A stretch of 12,361 nucleotides of DNA from CAIWXH01 sp964555675 (lineage in GTDB: Bacteria; Chloroflexota; Chloroflexia; Chloroflexales; Chloroflexaceae). Location: the NCBI GenBank assembly GCA_964555675.1, contig CAZKTU010000208.1:1-12361 (forward strand). Direction: 5' to 3'. The number at the start of each line of letters is the position of its first letter. The first letter of the stretch is position 1. Under the pieces are notes generated by a model, which worked only from the letters and a program-made list of their open reading frames with translations, did no database searches and had not been told where the DNA came from. The translations under genes were made by a program, and so were the position numbers. Below are positions 5,625-12,318 of this stretch, one piece after another.

Positions 5625-6755
5625 ATGAGCACAACCAGGACCTGCCCGAGCTGCGGGGCCGCCGCCACAGAGAGTGAGCGCTTCTGCGCCAACTGCGGCA
5701 CGCGCTTGCCCGAGGCCCAGCCCGCCGTCGCCCCGACCGTGCCCCTGAATCTGCCCGCCGAGCAGCCCGCGCCGCCGCCGACCCTCGCCCCGACCCCCGA
5801 GGGCCTCAGGATTCCCACCGATGCTGCGCCGGGCGGACCAGCCGCGCCGCCGCCGGCGAAGCGCGGGCTCCCGCTCTGGGGGATCATCCTGCTCGCCCTG
5901 GCCGGGCTGTGCGCGATCAGCTGCGCCGGGGTGGCGATCTTTGTGACCGTGGTCGGCCAGCAGGTGGGCTCGGCGGCCGCCACCGCCGTCGTCGAGCTCG
6001 AGCCGACCATCGAGGCCCTGGCCACCGCCGAGGCCGACCTGCAGCCGACGCGCGAGGTCATCCTGAGCCTGCCCACCGACAGCGCGGGCGCCGGCGGCGC
6101 GGTCGGGGGCGAGGCCCCTGGCGCGGCGAGCGTGCTACAGACGGCCGAGGCCGCCACGGCGATCGCCGCGGGCGGCCAGCCGGCCGAGGATGTCTTCGCC
6201 AACGCCAGCGAGGTCTTCCGCGACGAGTTCGAGGATAACCGCAACGCCTGGTTCACCGGCGAGGTGAGCGATATCGAGACCGACGCGATCGAGGACGGGG
6301 TCTTCAAGGTCTTCTGGTCGGGCAAGGGCACGACCTACGAGCCCTATATGGAGCGCGAGTTGGGCGACTTCGTGGCCGAGCTCGACTGCAAGGTGCAGCA
6401 GGGCGACGTCAACGGGGCCTGTGGGATCATCTTCGGCCACGAGACCGACGTCGGCTTCTACAAGTTCGAGGTCTACGAGGACTACTACAGTCTCTACATC
6501 GTGCCCTCGGACGAGAGCGCGCCGCCCCTGATCGAGGGCGACCCGGCCGAGATCATCAACCGGGGCGACTGGAACCGGCTGCGGGTAGTGCGCCAGGGCG
6601 ACACGATCAGCGTCTTCCTGAACGACACGCCCCTGGGCACGGTCAGCGACAGCACCTACGGGGTGGGCAACGTCGGGGTCTCGACCGCCTCGTTCGCCGA
6701 CGAGGGCGGGGTCGAGGTCTGGTTCGATAATTTTACGATCTGGGAGCTTCAGTAG
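5625..6755 (+). CDS. Zinc-ribbon, single-pass membrane protein with extracytoplasmic beta-sandwich domain
   Basis: This 376-aa protein has four parts. An N-terminal zinc ribbon carries C7-x2-C10 and C21-x2-C24 (CPSCG, CANCG). A Pro/Ala-rich linker covers about 29-78. One transmembrane helix spans ~84-110 after the basic KR pair, giving an N-in, C-out topology. A linker leads to a ~180-residue C-terminal domain (197-376) that starts FRDEFEDNRNAWF and ends VEVWFDNFTIWEL. That domain looks like the concanavalin-like sandwich of DUF1080/LamG type proteins, which bind or cleave carbohydrate; C255 and C266 could form a disulphide outside. Function is unknown. It lies downstream of the phosphatase-GHMP pair and may be cotranscribed. 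The architecture is familiar to me from Chloroflexota genomes, but a role has not been assigned. Confidence 0.72.
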   Translation: MSTTRTCPSCGAAATESERFCANCGTRLPEAQPAVAPTVPLNLPAEQPAPPPTLAPTPEGLRIPTDAAPGGPAAPPPAKRGLPLWGIILLALAGLCAISCAGVAIFVTVVGQQVGSAAATAVVELEPTIEALATAEADLQPTREVILSLPTDSAGAGGAVGGEAPGAASVLQTAEAATAIAAGGQPAEDVFANASEVFRDEFEDNRNAWFTGEVSDIETDAIEDGVFKVFWSGKGTTYEPYMERELGDFVAELDCKVQQGDVNGACGIIFGHETDVGFYKFEVYEDYYSLYIVPSDESAPPLIEGDPAEIINRGDWNRLRVVRQGDTISVFLNDTPLGTVSDSTYGVGNVGVSTASFADEGGVEVWFDNFTIWELQ

Positions 6756-6768
6756 CGCGCGTGAACGA

Positions 6769-6807
6769 CAAGAGGGGTGAGGCGGCACAGCCGCCTCACC
6801 CCTCTTG
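6769..6807. terminator. Shared hairpin between convergent genes
   Basis: A perfect 18-bp stem (6769-6786 with 6790-6807) closes a three-base loop ACA. It lies between the stops of the zinc-ribbon gene (6755) and the multicopper oxidase (6819). It is symmetrical and so can end transcription from both sides. There is no run of T on either strand, so it is either a hairpin-only terminator or a 3'-end stabiliser. Confidence 0.75.
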
Positions 6808-6818
6808 CTGCATCAACC

Positions 6819-8411
6819 CTATGCCTGGGGCAGAACCTGGAACTGGGTCATCATATCGTGGTCCTCGTGGTCCACGTTATGGCAGTGCATCATATAGGGG
6901 CCGGTGAAGTGCAGGTACTCCTCGGGGTCCCACTTGATGATCACCTGGGCCTCTTCGTTCTCGCCGAGGGCCACGACATCCTTGCGCCCGCGCTCCCAGA
7001 GCTGGGGGGCGCGCCAGACGCCGTTGACCTTGCGGCGCAGGATCTGGAAGTTGATCAGGTGGATGTGGATGGGGTGGAACCAGCCGCCCGAGTTATTCTT
7101 GAGGTGCCAGATCTCGGTGGTGCCCAGGCGCGGGTTGGCGTCGAAGCGCCTGGCGTCCCAGATCTTGCCGTTGATCGCGTAGTAGCCTTTGCGGCGCTCG
7201 AAGAGGAAGGTGCGGGTCTTGACCGAGCTGGCCACAGCCTCGGGCGTGGTCAGGTCCTCGTAGTGGACCCACTGGGCCATGTTTGCGGTGAGCTGAGCGA
7301 GGCTGGCGCTGTCGTCACTGGCCGGGCCGTCCACCTCGAAGGCCATCACGCGGGCCATGGGTGTGCCCTCGGCGTCGCGCTTGTCGCGGTTGAGCAGGTA
7401 GACGGTGGTGCCGACCGGAATCTGCGAGAAGTCGACCAGCACGTCGTTGCGCTCGCCGGGGAACATGCGGATCATCGGCACGATGGCCGGCGCGCGCAGG
7501 AAGCCCGACTCGGTGCCGACCTGGATCCACCTGAGCTGGTTGGTGAAGGCCAGGTCGTAGCGACGCCAGTTGGAGCCGTTGAGCATGCGGAAGCGGTACT
7601 TGCGCTGCTTGACCTTCAGGCGCGGCCAGGGCGCGCCATTGACCAGCTGCACATCGCCCCTGACGCCCTCGTGGCCGTTGTTGTCGTAGACCAACTCGCC
7701 GCCGCTGTCGAAGAGGCGGTCCTGGAAGACCAGGGGGATCTCGTACTCGCCCTGGGGCAGATTGAGGGCGGCCTCGACGTCGTCGCGCACCAGGTACATC
7801 GCGGCCATGCCGCGGTAGACGTGCTCGGCGGTGTGGTGGATGGCGTGGTCGTGGAACCAGTTGGTGGCGGCGCCCTGCTGGTCGGGGTAGTCGTAGGTCC
7901 ACGACTTGCCGGGCTGGATCAGGGTCGGCATCTTGACGCCGTCGATGGTGATATCCTCGGCGTAGCCGTCGTGCTGGGGCGCGGTGACGCCGCCGTGGTA
8001 GTGGCAACTGATCGGGTCGGGCAGGGTGTTGGTGACCGTCACCAGGGCCCGCTGGTTGCGCTTCTCGATAAAGGTCTTGCCCGGAAAGGACCCGTTGTAG
8101 GTGTACAGGGTCGTCATCAGCCCGGGCAGAATCTCTTTCTTGACGATCTGGGTCGAGACGCTGTAGTAGTCGGTGTCGCCCTCGGTGCGGTCGGGATAGA
8201 GATGCTCGGGGATCGGCAGGGCCACGCTGTACTTCTCGACCGCCGGGCTGCGCAGAATCGCGCTCGGGTTGCCGGCCTGGCTCACCGCCAGGTCGCTGTG
8301 AGCGTGCTCGAGGCTGCTCGCCTTGCGCATGCCCATGTAAGCCAGGCCGCCCCCCGCCCCCGCCGCGAGGTAGGCCAGAAAACGCCGTCGGCTAAGCCGC
8401 TGCTCACTCAT
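6819..8411 (-). CDS. Tat-exported multicopper oxidase (bilirubin oxidase / CotA / laccase type)
   Basis: This 530-aa protein opens with a twin-arginine signal, SRRRFLAYLAAGAGGG, so it is folded with copper in the cytoplasm before export. Multicopper oxidases oxidise phenols, bilirubin-like compounds or metal ions (Cu, Mn, Fe) and reduce O2 to water. All four copper-ligand motifs are intact: CHYHGG (H137, H139), WFHDHA (H187, H189), HPIHIH (H446, H449, H451) and HCHNVDHEDHDM (H509, C510, H511, H515, axial M520). Length suits the three-cupredoxin bilirubin oxidase/CotA group. The ATG at 8411 has the purine-rich GGGGGGA about eight bases upstream. It converges on the zinc-ribbon gene and shares its terminator hairpin. 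Its 314-bp upstream region carries candidate regulatory elements. The substrate cannot be read from sequence. Confidence 0.93.
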   Translation of the reverse strand: MSEQRLSRRRFLAYLAAGAGGGLAYMGMRKASSLEHAHSDLAVSQAGNPSAILRSPAVEKYSVALPIPEHLYPDRTEGDTDYYSVSTQIVKKEILPGLMTTLYTYNGSFPGKTFIEKRNQRALVTVTNTLPDPISCHYHGGVTAPQHDGYAEDITIDGVKMPTLIQPGKSWTYDYPDQQGAATNWFHDHAIHHTAEHVYRGMAAMYLVRDDVEAALNLPQGEYEIPLVFQDRLFDSGGELVYDNNGHEGVRGDVQLVNGAPWPRLKVKQRKYRFRMLNGSNWRRYDLAFTNQLRWIQVGTESGFLRAPAIVPMIRMFPGERNDVLVDFSQIPVGTTVYLLNRDKRDAEGTPMARVMAFEVDGPASDDSASLAQLTANMAQWVHYEDLTTPEAVASSVKTRTFLFERRKGYYAINGKIWDARRFDANPRLGTTEIWHLKNNSGGWFHPIHIHLINFQILRRKVNGVWRAPQLWERGRKDVVALGENEEAQVIIKWDPEEYLHFTGPYMMHCHNVDHEDHDMMTQFQVLPQA

Positions 8412-8462
8412 CGCTAGTTCCCCCCTAGCTAGTGCCTGATTGTTGTGATCCCTACCAGAACG

Positions 8463-8536
8463 CGTCTAAGCAAGCCCCTCCGGTGAAGGACCTGCTGCGG
8501 TCACCGGCTGTCCCCACAGCCGGCGGTGCCTAGACG
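8463..8536 (-). promoter_or_regulatory. Candidate structured 5' leader of the multicopper oxidase with alternative pairings
   Basis: On the minus strand CGTCTA and TAGACG (8536-8531 with 8468-8463) can close a domain. Inside it a 10-bp hairpin (8525-8516 with 8511-8502, GGGG loop, one G-U pair) competes with a 7-bp hairpin CCGGTGA/TCACCGG (8507-8501 with 8486-8480), because both need 8502-8507. The domain begins about 50 nt before the oxidase ATG. It matches no riboswitch class I know, and no transcript start has been shown, so it is a candidate only. Confidence 0.35.
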
Positions 8537-8615
8537 ACAGTGTGATAGGTCTCCCCCCACTCAACACTACCATAGGGGGCGGGGGCTGCGTAGCGACTAT
8601 GAGCACTGGTTGGGC

Positions 8616-8661
8616 GCGACCTAAGTCCACGAAAGTCTGATCAGTCCAGGACTAAAGTCCC
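8616..8661. promoter_or_regulatory. Cluster of DosR/NarL-like half-sites
   Basis: AGGACTAAAGTCCC (8648-8661) matches the core GGGACTWWAGTCCC of the mycobacterial DosR (DevR) box at 13 of 14 positions. GCGACCTAAGTCCA (8616-8629) matches at 11 of 14, with its centre 32 bp away, close to three helical turns. Between them are two more half-sites, AGTCT (8634-8638) and AGTCC (8643-8647). It lies 205-250 bp before the oxidase ATG and just past the 3' end of serA. LuxR/NarL-type response regulators are common in this kind of bacterium. The regulator itself is not in the window. Confidence 0.45.
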
Positions 8662-8686
8662 GGGCCCATGGAGAGGGCGCGAGAGG

Positions 8687-8711
8687 ATGTGGAGGGCCTG
8701 GCCCTCCACAT
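8687..8711 (-). terminator. Hairpin after serA
   Basis: An 11-bp perfect stem ATGTGGAGGGC/GCCCTCCACAT (8687-8697 with 8701-8711) with a three-base loop begins 14 nt after the serA stop on the minus strand. No T-tract follows. Its GGAGGGC...GCCCTCC core recurs at the other hairpins after minus-strand genes in this window. Confidence 0.6.
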
Positions 8712-8725
8712 TCGCTCCGTTCATC

Positions 8726-10303
8726 TCACAGCTCGACCCCGATCGCCCGCTGGACATCCTCCTCGGCCTCGATCAGCCTGAGGACGGCGAGGGGGGCGGG
8801 CTCGTCGAGGGTGAGCACCATCATGGCCTGCTCGCGGGGGGCCAAGCGCCCGACGTACATCCCCGAGATATTGACGTCTGAGCCGCCGAGCAGGGTCCCG
8901 ACGTGGCCGATCATGCCGGGGCGGTCGCGGTGGTAGGTGAAGAGCAGGGCGCCCTGGGGCACGAAGCTGACCGTGTAGCCGTCGGCCTGCACGATATGCG
9001 GCTCGCCGCGCAGCACCGTGCCGCGGAACTCGCGCACGGCGTCGGCGGTCTGCACCTTGACCACCAGCAGGCCGGTGTAGCTCTCGGCGTCGGGGTCGGT
9101 GCGCTCGGTGAGGCGCACGCCGCGTTCGCGGGCGATCAGGGGCGCATTGACCGGGGTGATGCGCATCGAGCTGTTGGCCTCGAGCAGGCCCTGGAGCACG
9201 GCCAGGCGCACGGGGTGGCTGTCGATGTCGGCCAGCTCGCCGCGCAGCTCGAGGTCGTAGCTGCGCACCGGCTCGTCGATCATCTGGCAGATCAGGCGGC
9301 CCATCTGGCGGCCCAGGGTCAGGTAGGGCTGCAGCACGCCCCAGGCCTCGGGCGCGACGAAGGGCGCGTTGACCGCGTAGCGCGGGGTGGCCCCGCTCAG
9401 GGCGGCGGCGACACCCTCGGCGACCTCGCTGCCGGCCGAGATCTGGGCCTCGGCGGTCGAGGCGCCGATATGGGGCACGGTGATCACTTTGGGGTGGTGG
9501 GTGATCGCGGCCTCGGGGTCGGGCGGCTCGTTGCTGAAGACGTCGAGGGCCGCGCCGCCGAGCTGCCCGCTCTCGAGGGCGGCGAGCAGGGCAGCCTCGT
9601 CGACGATGCCGCCGCGGCTGGCGTTGATAATGAAGGCGCCGCGCTTCATGCGGGCGATGCGGGCTGTGTCGAGCAGGTTGCGCGTGCCGTCGACCAGGGG
9701 CACGTGCAGCGAGATCACGTCGCTGCGGGCCAGCAGCTCGTCCATGGTCACCAGCTCGACGCCGATCTGCTCGGCCCGGTCGAGCGAGACCACCGGGTCG
9801 TAGGCCAGCAGATGCATCTCGAGGGCGCGGGCCCTGACGGCGACTTCGGAGCCGATCCGGCCCAGGCCGACCAGGCCGAGGGTCTTGCCGCGCACCTCCC
9901 AGCCGACGAACTTCGTGCGCTCCCACTTGCCGCCCTGCAGCGAGGCGTGAGCCTGGGGGATGGAGCGGGCCAGGCTGATCAGCAGGCCGATGGTCAGCTC
10001 GGCGACGGCGATATTGTTCGAGGCGGGGGCGTTGACGACGATAATGCCCTGCCTGGTGGCGGCCTCGACGTCGATATTGTCGACGCCGGTGCCGGCCCGG
10101 CCGATCACGCGCAGCTGCCTGCCGGCCGCGATCACCTCGGCGGTGACTTTGGTGGCCGAGCGCACCACCAGGGCGTCGTACTCGCCGATAATCTCTAGCA
10201 GGGCGGCCTTATCAAGGTCGAGCCGCACGTCGACCTCGCCGGCGCCACGCAGCACCTCGAGGCCCTCGGCGGCGATCTTTTCGGTTACCAGGATGCGGTC
10301 CAC
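8726..10303 (-). CDS. serA: D-3-phosphoglycerate dehydrogenase
   Basis: This 525-aa cytosolic enzyme oxidises 3-phosphoglycerate to 3-phosphohydroxypyruvate with NAD, the first committed step of serine synthesis. It is the long form: a substrate domain, an inserted Rossmann domain with GLVGLGRIG (143-151), catalytic R230 (NASRGG), E259 (NEPPDPE) and H278 (PHIGAST), then an intervening ASB-type domain and a C-terminal ACT domain (from about 450, LLFTYHRDRPGMIGHVG) that commonly senses serine. The start codon is GTG (10303-10301), preceded by GGGAG at eight bases; the N-terminus MDRILVTEKIA is what the family shows. It has its own -10 in the 60-bp gap after gmhA. Product identity is clear; allosteric control by serine is inferred from the ACT domain. 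Confidence 0.96.
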   Translation of the reverse strand: MDRILVTEKIAAEGLEVLRGAGEVDVRLDLDKAALLEIIGEYDALVVRSATKVTAEVIAAGRQLRVIGRAGTGVDNIDVEAATRQGIIVVNAPASNNIAVAELTIGLLISLARSIPQAHASLQGGKWERTKFVGWEVRGKTLGLVGLGRIGSEVAVRARALEMHLLAYDPVVSLDRAEQIGVELVTMDELLARSDVISLHVPLVDGTRNLLDTARIARMKRGAFIINASRGGIVDEAALLAALESGQLGGAALDVFSNEPPDPEAAITHHPKVITVPHIGASTAEAQISAGSEVAEGVAAALSGATPRYAVNAPFVAPEAWGVLQPYLTLGRQMGRLICQMIDEPVRSYDLELRGELADIDSHPVRLAVLQGLLEANSSMRITPVNAPLIARERGVRLTERTDPDAESYTGLLVVKVQTADAVREFRGTVLRGEPHIVQADGYTVSFVPQGALLFTYHRDRPGMIGHVGTLLGGSDVNISGMYVGRLAPREQAMMVLTLDEPAPLAVLRLIEAEEDVQRAIGVEL

Positions 10304-10345
10304 TGGATATACTCCCTTTGTTACGTGTGGGTTCAGGTTGCCCCA

Positions 10346-10351
10346 ATTATA
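10346..10351 (-). promoter_or_regulatory. -10 element before serA
   Basis: A perfect TATAAT on the minus strand (10351-10346) lies 43 nt upstream of the GTG start, in the short gap after gmhA. No convincing -35 lies at 16-18 nt. serA could be transcribed both from here and by read-through from gmhA. Confidence 0.5.
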
Positions 10352-10363
10352 TGGCGCGCGGTT

Positions 10364-10933
10364 TCAATCCACGGGCCCGGCCCGCTCCTCGACCTCCTCG
10401 CAGAGGGCGTGGAGGATGAGGCCGTGGACCTCCTGGATGCGGGCGCTGTTGGCGCTGGGCACGACCAGGGCGTGGTCGGCCATGGCGAGCGCGGCGCCGC
10501 CGCCCTTGCCCAGCAGGGCGAGCGAGGTGACGCCGCAGAGGCGGGCCGCCGCGAGGGCGTTGGTGATGCTCGGCGAGTTGCCCGAGGTGCTGAAGACCAC
10601 CAGCAGGTCGCCGGGGCGGGCCAGGGCGGTGAGCTGACGCGCGAAGACGACCTCGTAGCCGAAGTCGTTGGCGATACAGGTGAGCGCCCCGACGTCGGTG
10701 TTGAGGCAGACCGCCGGCAGCGGGCGCCGGTTGCCGCGATAGCGGCCCACCAGCTCTTCGGCCAGGTGGATGGCGTCGGCGGCGCTGCCGCCGTTGCCGC
10801 ATGTGAAGAGGGTATGGCCCGCGAGCACGGCATCGCCGATCTGGCGGGCGAGGTTATCTACGGCCGCGGCCTGGGCCCTGAAGGCCGCGAGCACGGCCTG
10901 GAGCTCGTCGGACTGCGCGCTGAAGGATGCCAT
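10364..10933 (-). CDS. gmhA: Phosphoheptose isomerase (sedoheptulose 7-phosphate isomerase)
   Basis: This 189-aa SIS-domain protein matches GmhA, which converts sedoheptulose 7-phosphate to D-glycero-D-manno-heptose 7-phosphate, the first step to nucleotide-activated heptoses. Signatures are FTCGNGGSAADAIHLAEELVGRY (43-65) with the zinc ligands H56 and E60, CIANDFGYEVVFARQ, the phosphate-binding serines in FSTSGNSPSITNAL, and IQEVHGLILHALCEEVE with the late Gln and His ligands. Length is as expected. The ATG at 10933 has AGTGGAAG upstream. The other heptose genes (kinase, phosphatase, adenylyl- or guanylyltransferase) are not in the window. Next downstream is serA. If the host lacks LPS, the heptose probably goes to another surface glycan or glycoprotein. 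Confidence 0.9.
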   Translation of the reverse strand: MASFSAQSDELQAVLAAFRAQAAAVDNLARQIGDAVLAGHTLFTCGNGGSAADAIHLAEELVGRYRGNRRPLPAVCLNTDVGALTCIANDFGYEVVFARQLTALARPGDLLVVFSTSGNSPSITNALAAARLCGVTSLALLGKGGGAALAMADHALVVPSANSARIQEVHGLILHALCEEVEERAGPVD

Positions 10934-10942
10934 GGTCTTCCA

Positions 10943-10973
10943 CTCGCTAGGCTAGCGTAGCGAGCGGATTATA
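10943..10973 (-). promoter_or_regulatory. gmhA promoter with overlapping inverted repeat
   Basis: A perfect TATAAT on the minus strand (10973-10968) lies 34 nt before the gmhA ATG; the -35 is weak. Just downstream, across the expected transcription start and leader, is the inverted repeat CTCGCTA (10943-10949) / TAGCGAG (10958-10964) with the palindrome GCTAGC (10951-10956) in its centre. It could be an operator or a leader hairpin close to the ribosome binding site. Confidence 0.5.
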
Positions 10974-10989
10974 CCCCGAATTGGCAGAG

Positions 10990-11020
10990 AGGCTTGGAGA
11001 GCCCTGGGCCCTCCAAGCCT
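10990..11020 (-). terminator. Hairpin after the glycosidase-like gene
   Basis: A 10-bp stem AGGCTTGGAG/CTCCAAGCCT (10990-10999 with 11011-11020) has a loop that can pair further (GCC/GGC). It begins 18 nt after the stop of the minus-strand gene ending at 11039 and lies before the gmhA promoter. No T-tract is present. Confidence 0.6.
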
Positions 11021-11038
11021 CCCTCAAAAGGTGCAACC

Positions 11039-12193
11039 TCAGGCGCTCGCGGCGCGCAGGGCCCGCTCGAGGGCGGCGCGCACCCGCGCCAGGCGGCGCA
11101 GCTCGGTGGTATCGTCGGCGCCGAAGCTGTCATCGCCCGCCGCCAGCGCCGCGGCCCGGCGCTCGAGCAGCTCGCGGTCGAGGGTCGCCAACTCGGCGAT
11201 GAGGGCGGCAATGCGCCCGGGCAGCTGCTCGCGGGGGCTGCGCTGCACGCTGCCGCCCACGCCGCCGCCCAGGATCTCGCTGGCCTCCTCGGCCGCGCCC
11301 ACGACGCCGCGGGTCTCGCAGTAGTGCCGATCGCCCTCGGGGTAGATGTGGTACTCGGGGTGGATGTCGCCCTTGGTCTGCAGGTGGTAGTAGACCGCGC
11401 CGGCCACATTGATGGGCAGGGCCGGCCAGCCGTCGCCGCCGTGGATCAGGCGGGCGTAGCGGGCGCCCTTCTCGGCGCGGGGCACCTGGTCGGTGTTGTG
11501 GATGCCGTACTCGGTCACGTACCAGGCCATATCGGGGAAGAACTGCTGGTGCAGGTTGATCGCGTCGCGCAGCTCGCCCTTGGTGGCCGGGCCCTGGTCG
11601 GGCTTGAAGGCGTAGTACTCGTAGAAGTGCACGCCGACGTAGTCGCACATGGCGATCTGCGGCTGGGCGATCTCGTAGAAGCGGCGCATGTTGCCCGCGG
11701 GGTCCATCATGAAGCCGGGGGAGATCAGGGTGGCCTGGGGGAATTCCTGGCGGCAGCGTTTGATCGTCGCTTCGAGGAAGTAGGCCCAGCGCCAGATGAA
11801 GTCGTCGTCCTGGTTGAAGACATTGGGCTCGTTGCCGAGCTCGATCATGAGCGTCGGCGCGAGGGCGTACCAGGGGGCGATCTCTTGCACGACGCGGTCG
11901 GGGTTGAGGAAGTCGTAGTCCCAGTACTTCGCGTTGGGGCCGCGGGCGCCGGCGATATGCTTCTTGGAGAGCGGGTCGACGGGGCGGGCGTAGCTGGGGT
12001 CGCCGCTGACCGTGCGCACGATCAGATTGGGCACCATGGCTACCACGCGGCGGCGTGTATCGTCGGCCCAGCTCTGGGGCAGGCCCCAGCCGGTGACGAG
12101 CTTGACCACATCGTAGTCGCCGAGCCTGACACAGTCCTCGAGGGTATCGAGGTTGTCGACATAGGTGAGCACCACGCCGCGCTGCCGAGCCAT
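11039..12193 (-). CDS. Clan GH-A TIM-barrel glycosidase-like protein
   Basis: This 384-aa protein has the two carboxylates of a retaining (beta/alpha)8 glycosidase. E122 in LMIELGNEPNVF (NEP motif, acid/base, strand 4) and E228 in WYVTEYGIHNT (nucleophile, strand 7) are 106 residues apart, as expected. VGVHFYEYY (186-194) fits strand 6. I cannot place it in a GH family with confidence; the GH5/GH39-like part of the clan is possible. There is no signal peptide, so it seems cytosolic or is released in another way. The tail from about 324 is rich in Ala, Arg, Glu and Leu and probably helical or coiled coil. The ATG at 12193 is chosen because GGGAGGA precedes it at seven bases; the frame stays open upstream to 12292, but that part looks like untranslated leader. 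Confidence 0.72.
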   Translation of the reverse strand: MARQRGVVLTYVDNLDTLEDCVRLGDYDVVKLVTGWGLPQSWADDTRRRVVAMVPNLIVRTVSGDPSYARPVDPLSKKHIAGARGPNAKYWDYDFLNPDRVVQEIAPWYALAPTLMIELGNEPNVFNQDDDFIWRWAYFLEATIKRCRQEFPQATLISPGFMMDPAGNMRRFYEIAQPQIAMCDYVGVHFYEYYAFKPDQGPATKGELRDAINLHQQFFPDMAWYVTEYGIHNTDQVPRAEKGARYARLIHGGDGWPALPINVAGAVYYHLQTKGDIHPEYHIYPEGDRHYCETRGVVGAAEEASEILGGGVGGSVQRSPREQLPGRIAALIAELATLDRELLERRAAALAAGDDSFGADDTTELRRLARVRAALERALRAASA

Positions 12194-12253
12194 GGCTGTC
12201 CTCCCACTGTTTTGCTGTGTCTCACCACACTGATTGTGCTGAGTAGTTGTTTT

Positions 12254-12274
12254 CGGGAGGGCCATGCCCTCCCG
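12254..12274 (-). terminator. Hairpin between the glycosidase-like gene and the gene to its right
   Basis: A perfect 9-bp stem CGGGAGGGC/GCCCTCCCG (12254-12262 with 12266-12274) with loop CAT. On the minus strand it follows the presumed stop at 12319 by about 45 nt. It is followed by A-rich sequence, not a T-tract. Between it and the ATG at 12193 is an imperfect inverted repeat (12221-12243), a possible operator. Confidence 0.5.
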
Positions 12275-12318
12275 AGCCCTCCTACCAGCCATCGTAGCGT
12301 GGAGGTGTTACCAGGTGC

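Larger units (their letters stand above)
8412..8725. other. Non-coding region upstream of the multicopper oxidase
   Basis: No credible gene lies in these 314 bases; the short frames here lack codon bias and family features. GC content is visibly lower than in the flanking genes. From the serA side it holds a GC hairpin (8687-8711), a cluster of AGTCC half-sites (8616-8661) and a segment that can fold into alternative hairpins (8463-8536), then the ribosome binding site of the oxidase. No good sigma-70 promoter was found on the minus strand. A TATGGT at 8575-8570 is the best -10 but has no matching -35, which would fit activator-dependent transcription. Confidence 0.6.

Noticed and set aside
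6777..8417. A 546-codon open frame on the plus strand opposite the multicopper oxidase
   Set aside because: It mirrors the oxidase almost exactly, has a Val/Asp/Gly/His-rich composition and no recognisable domain, whereas the minus strand carries all copper ligands and a Tat signal.
8616..8661. The repeated AGTCC units as a CRISPR or tandem-repeat array
   Set aside because: Units are only 5-7 bp, spacing is irregular and no cas gene is nearby.
8640..8690. Resemblance of AGGACTAAAGTCCCGGGC to the conserved 5' part of RNase P RNA
   Set aside because: Only a few bases agree (AAGTCCxGG), the partner conserved regions are missing and the segment is too short. A palindromic protein-binding site explains it better.
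8903..10198. A 431-codon open frame on the plus strand opposite serA
   Set aside because: Antisense shadow of a well-conserved enzyme; no ribosome binding site and no family features.
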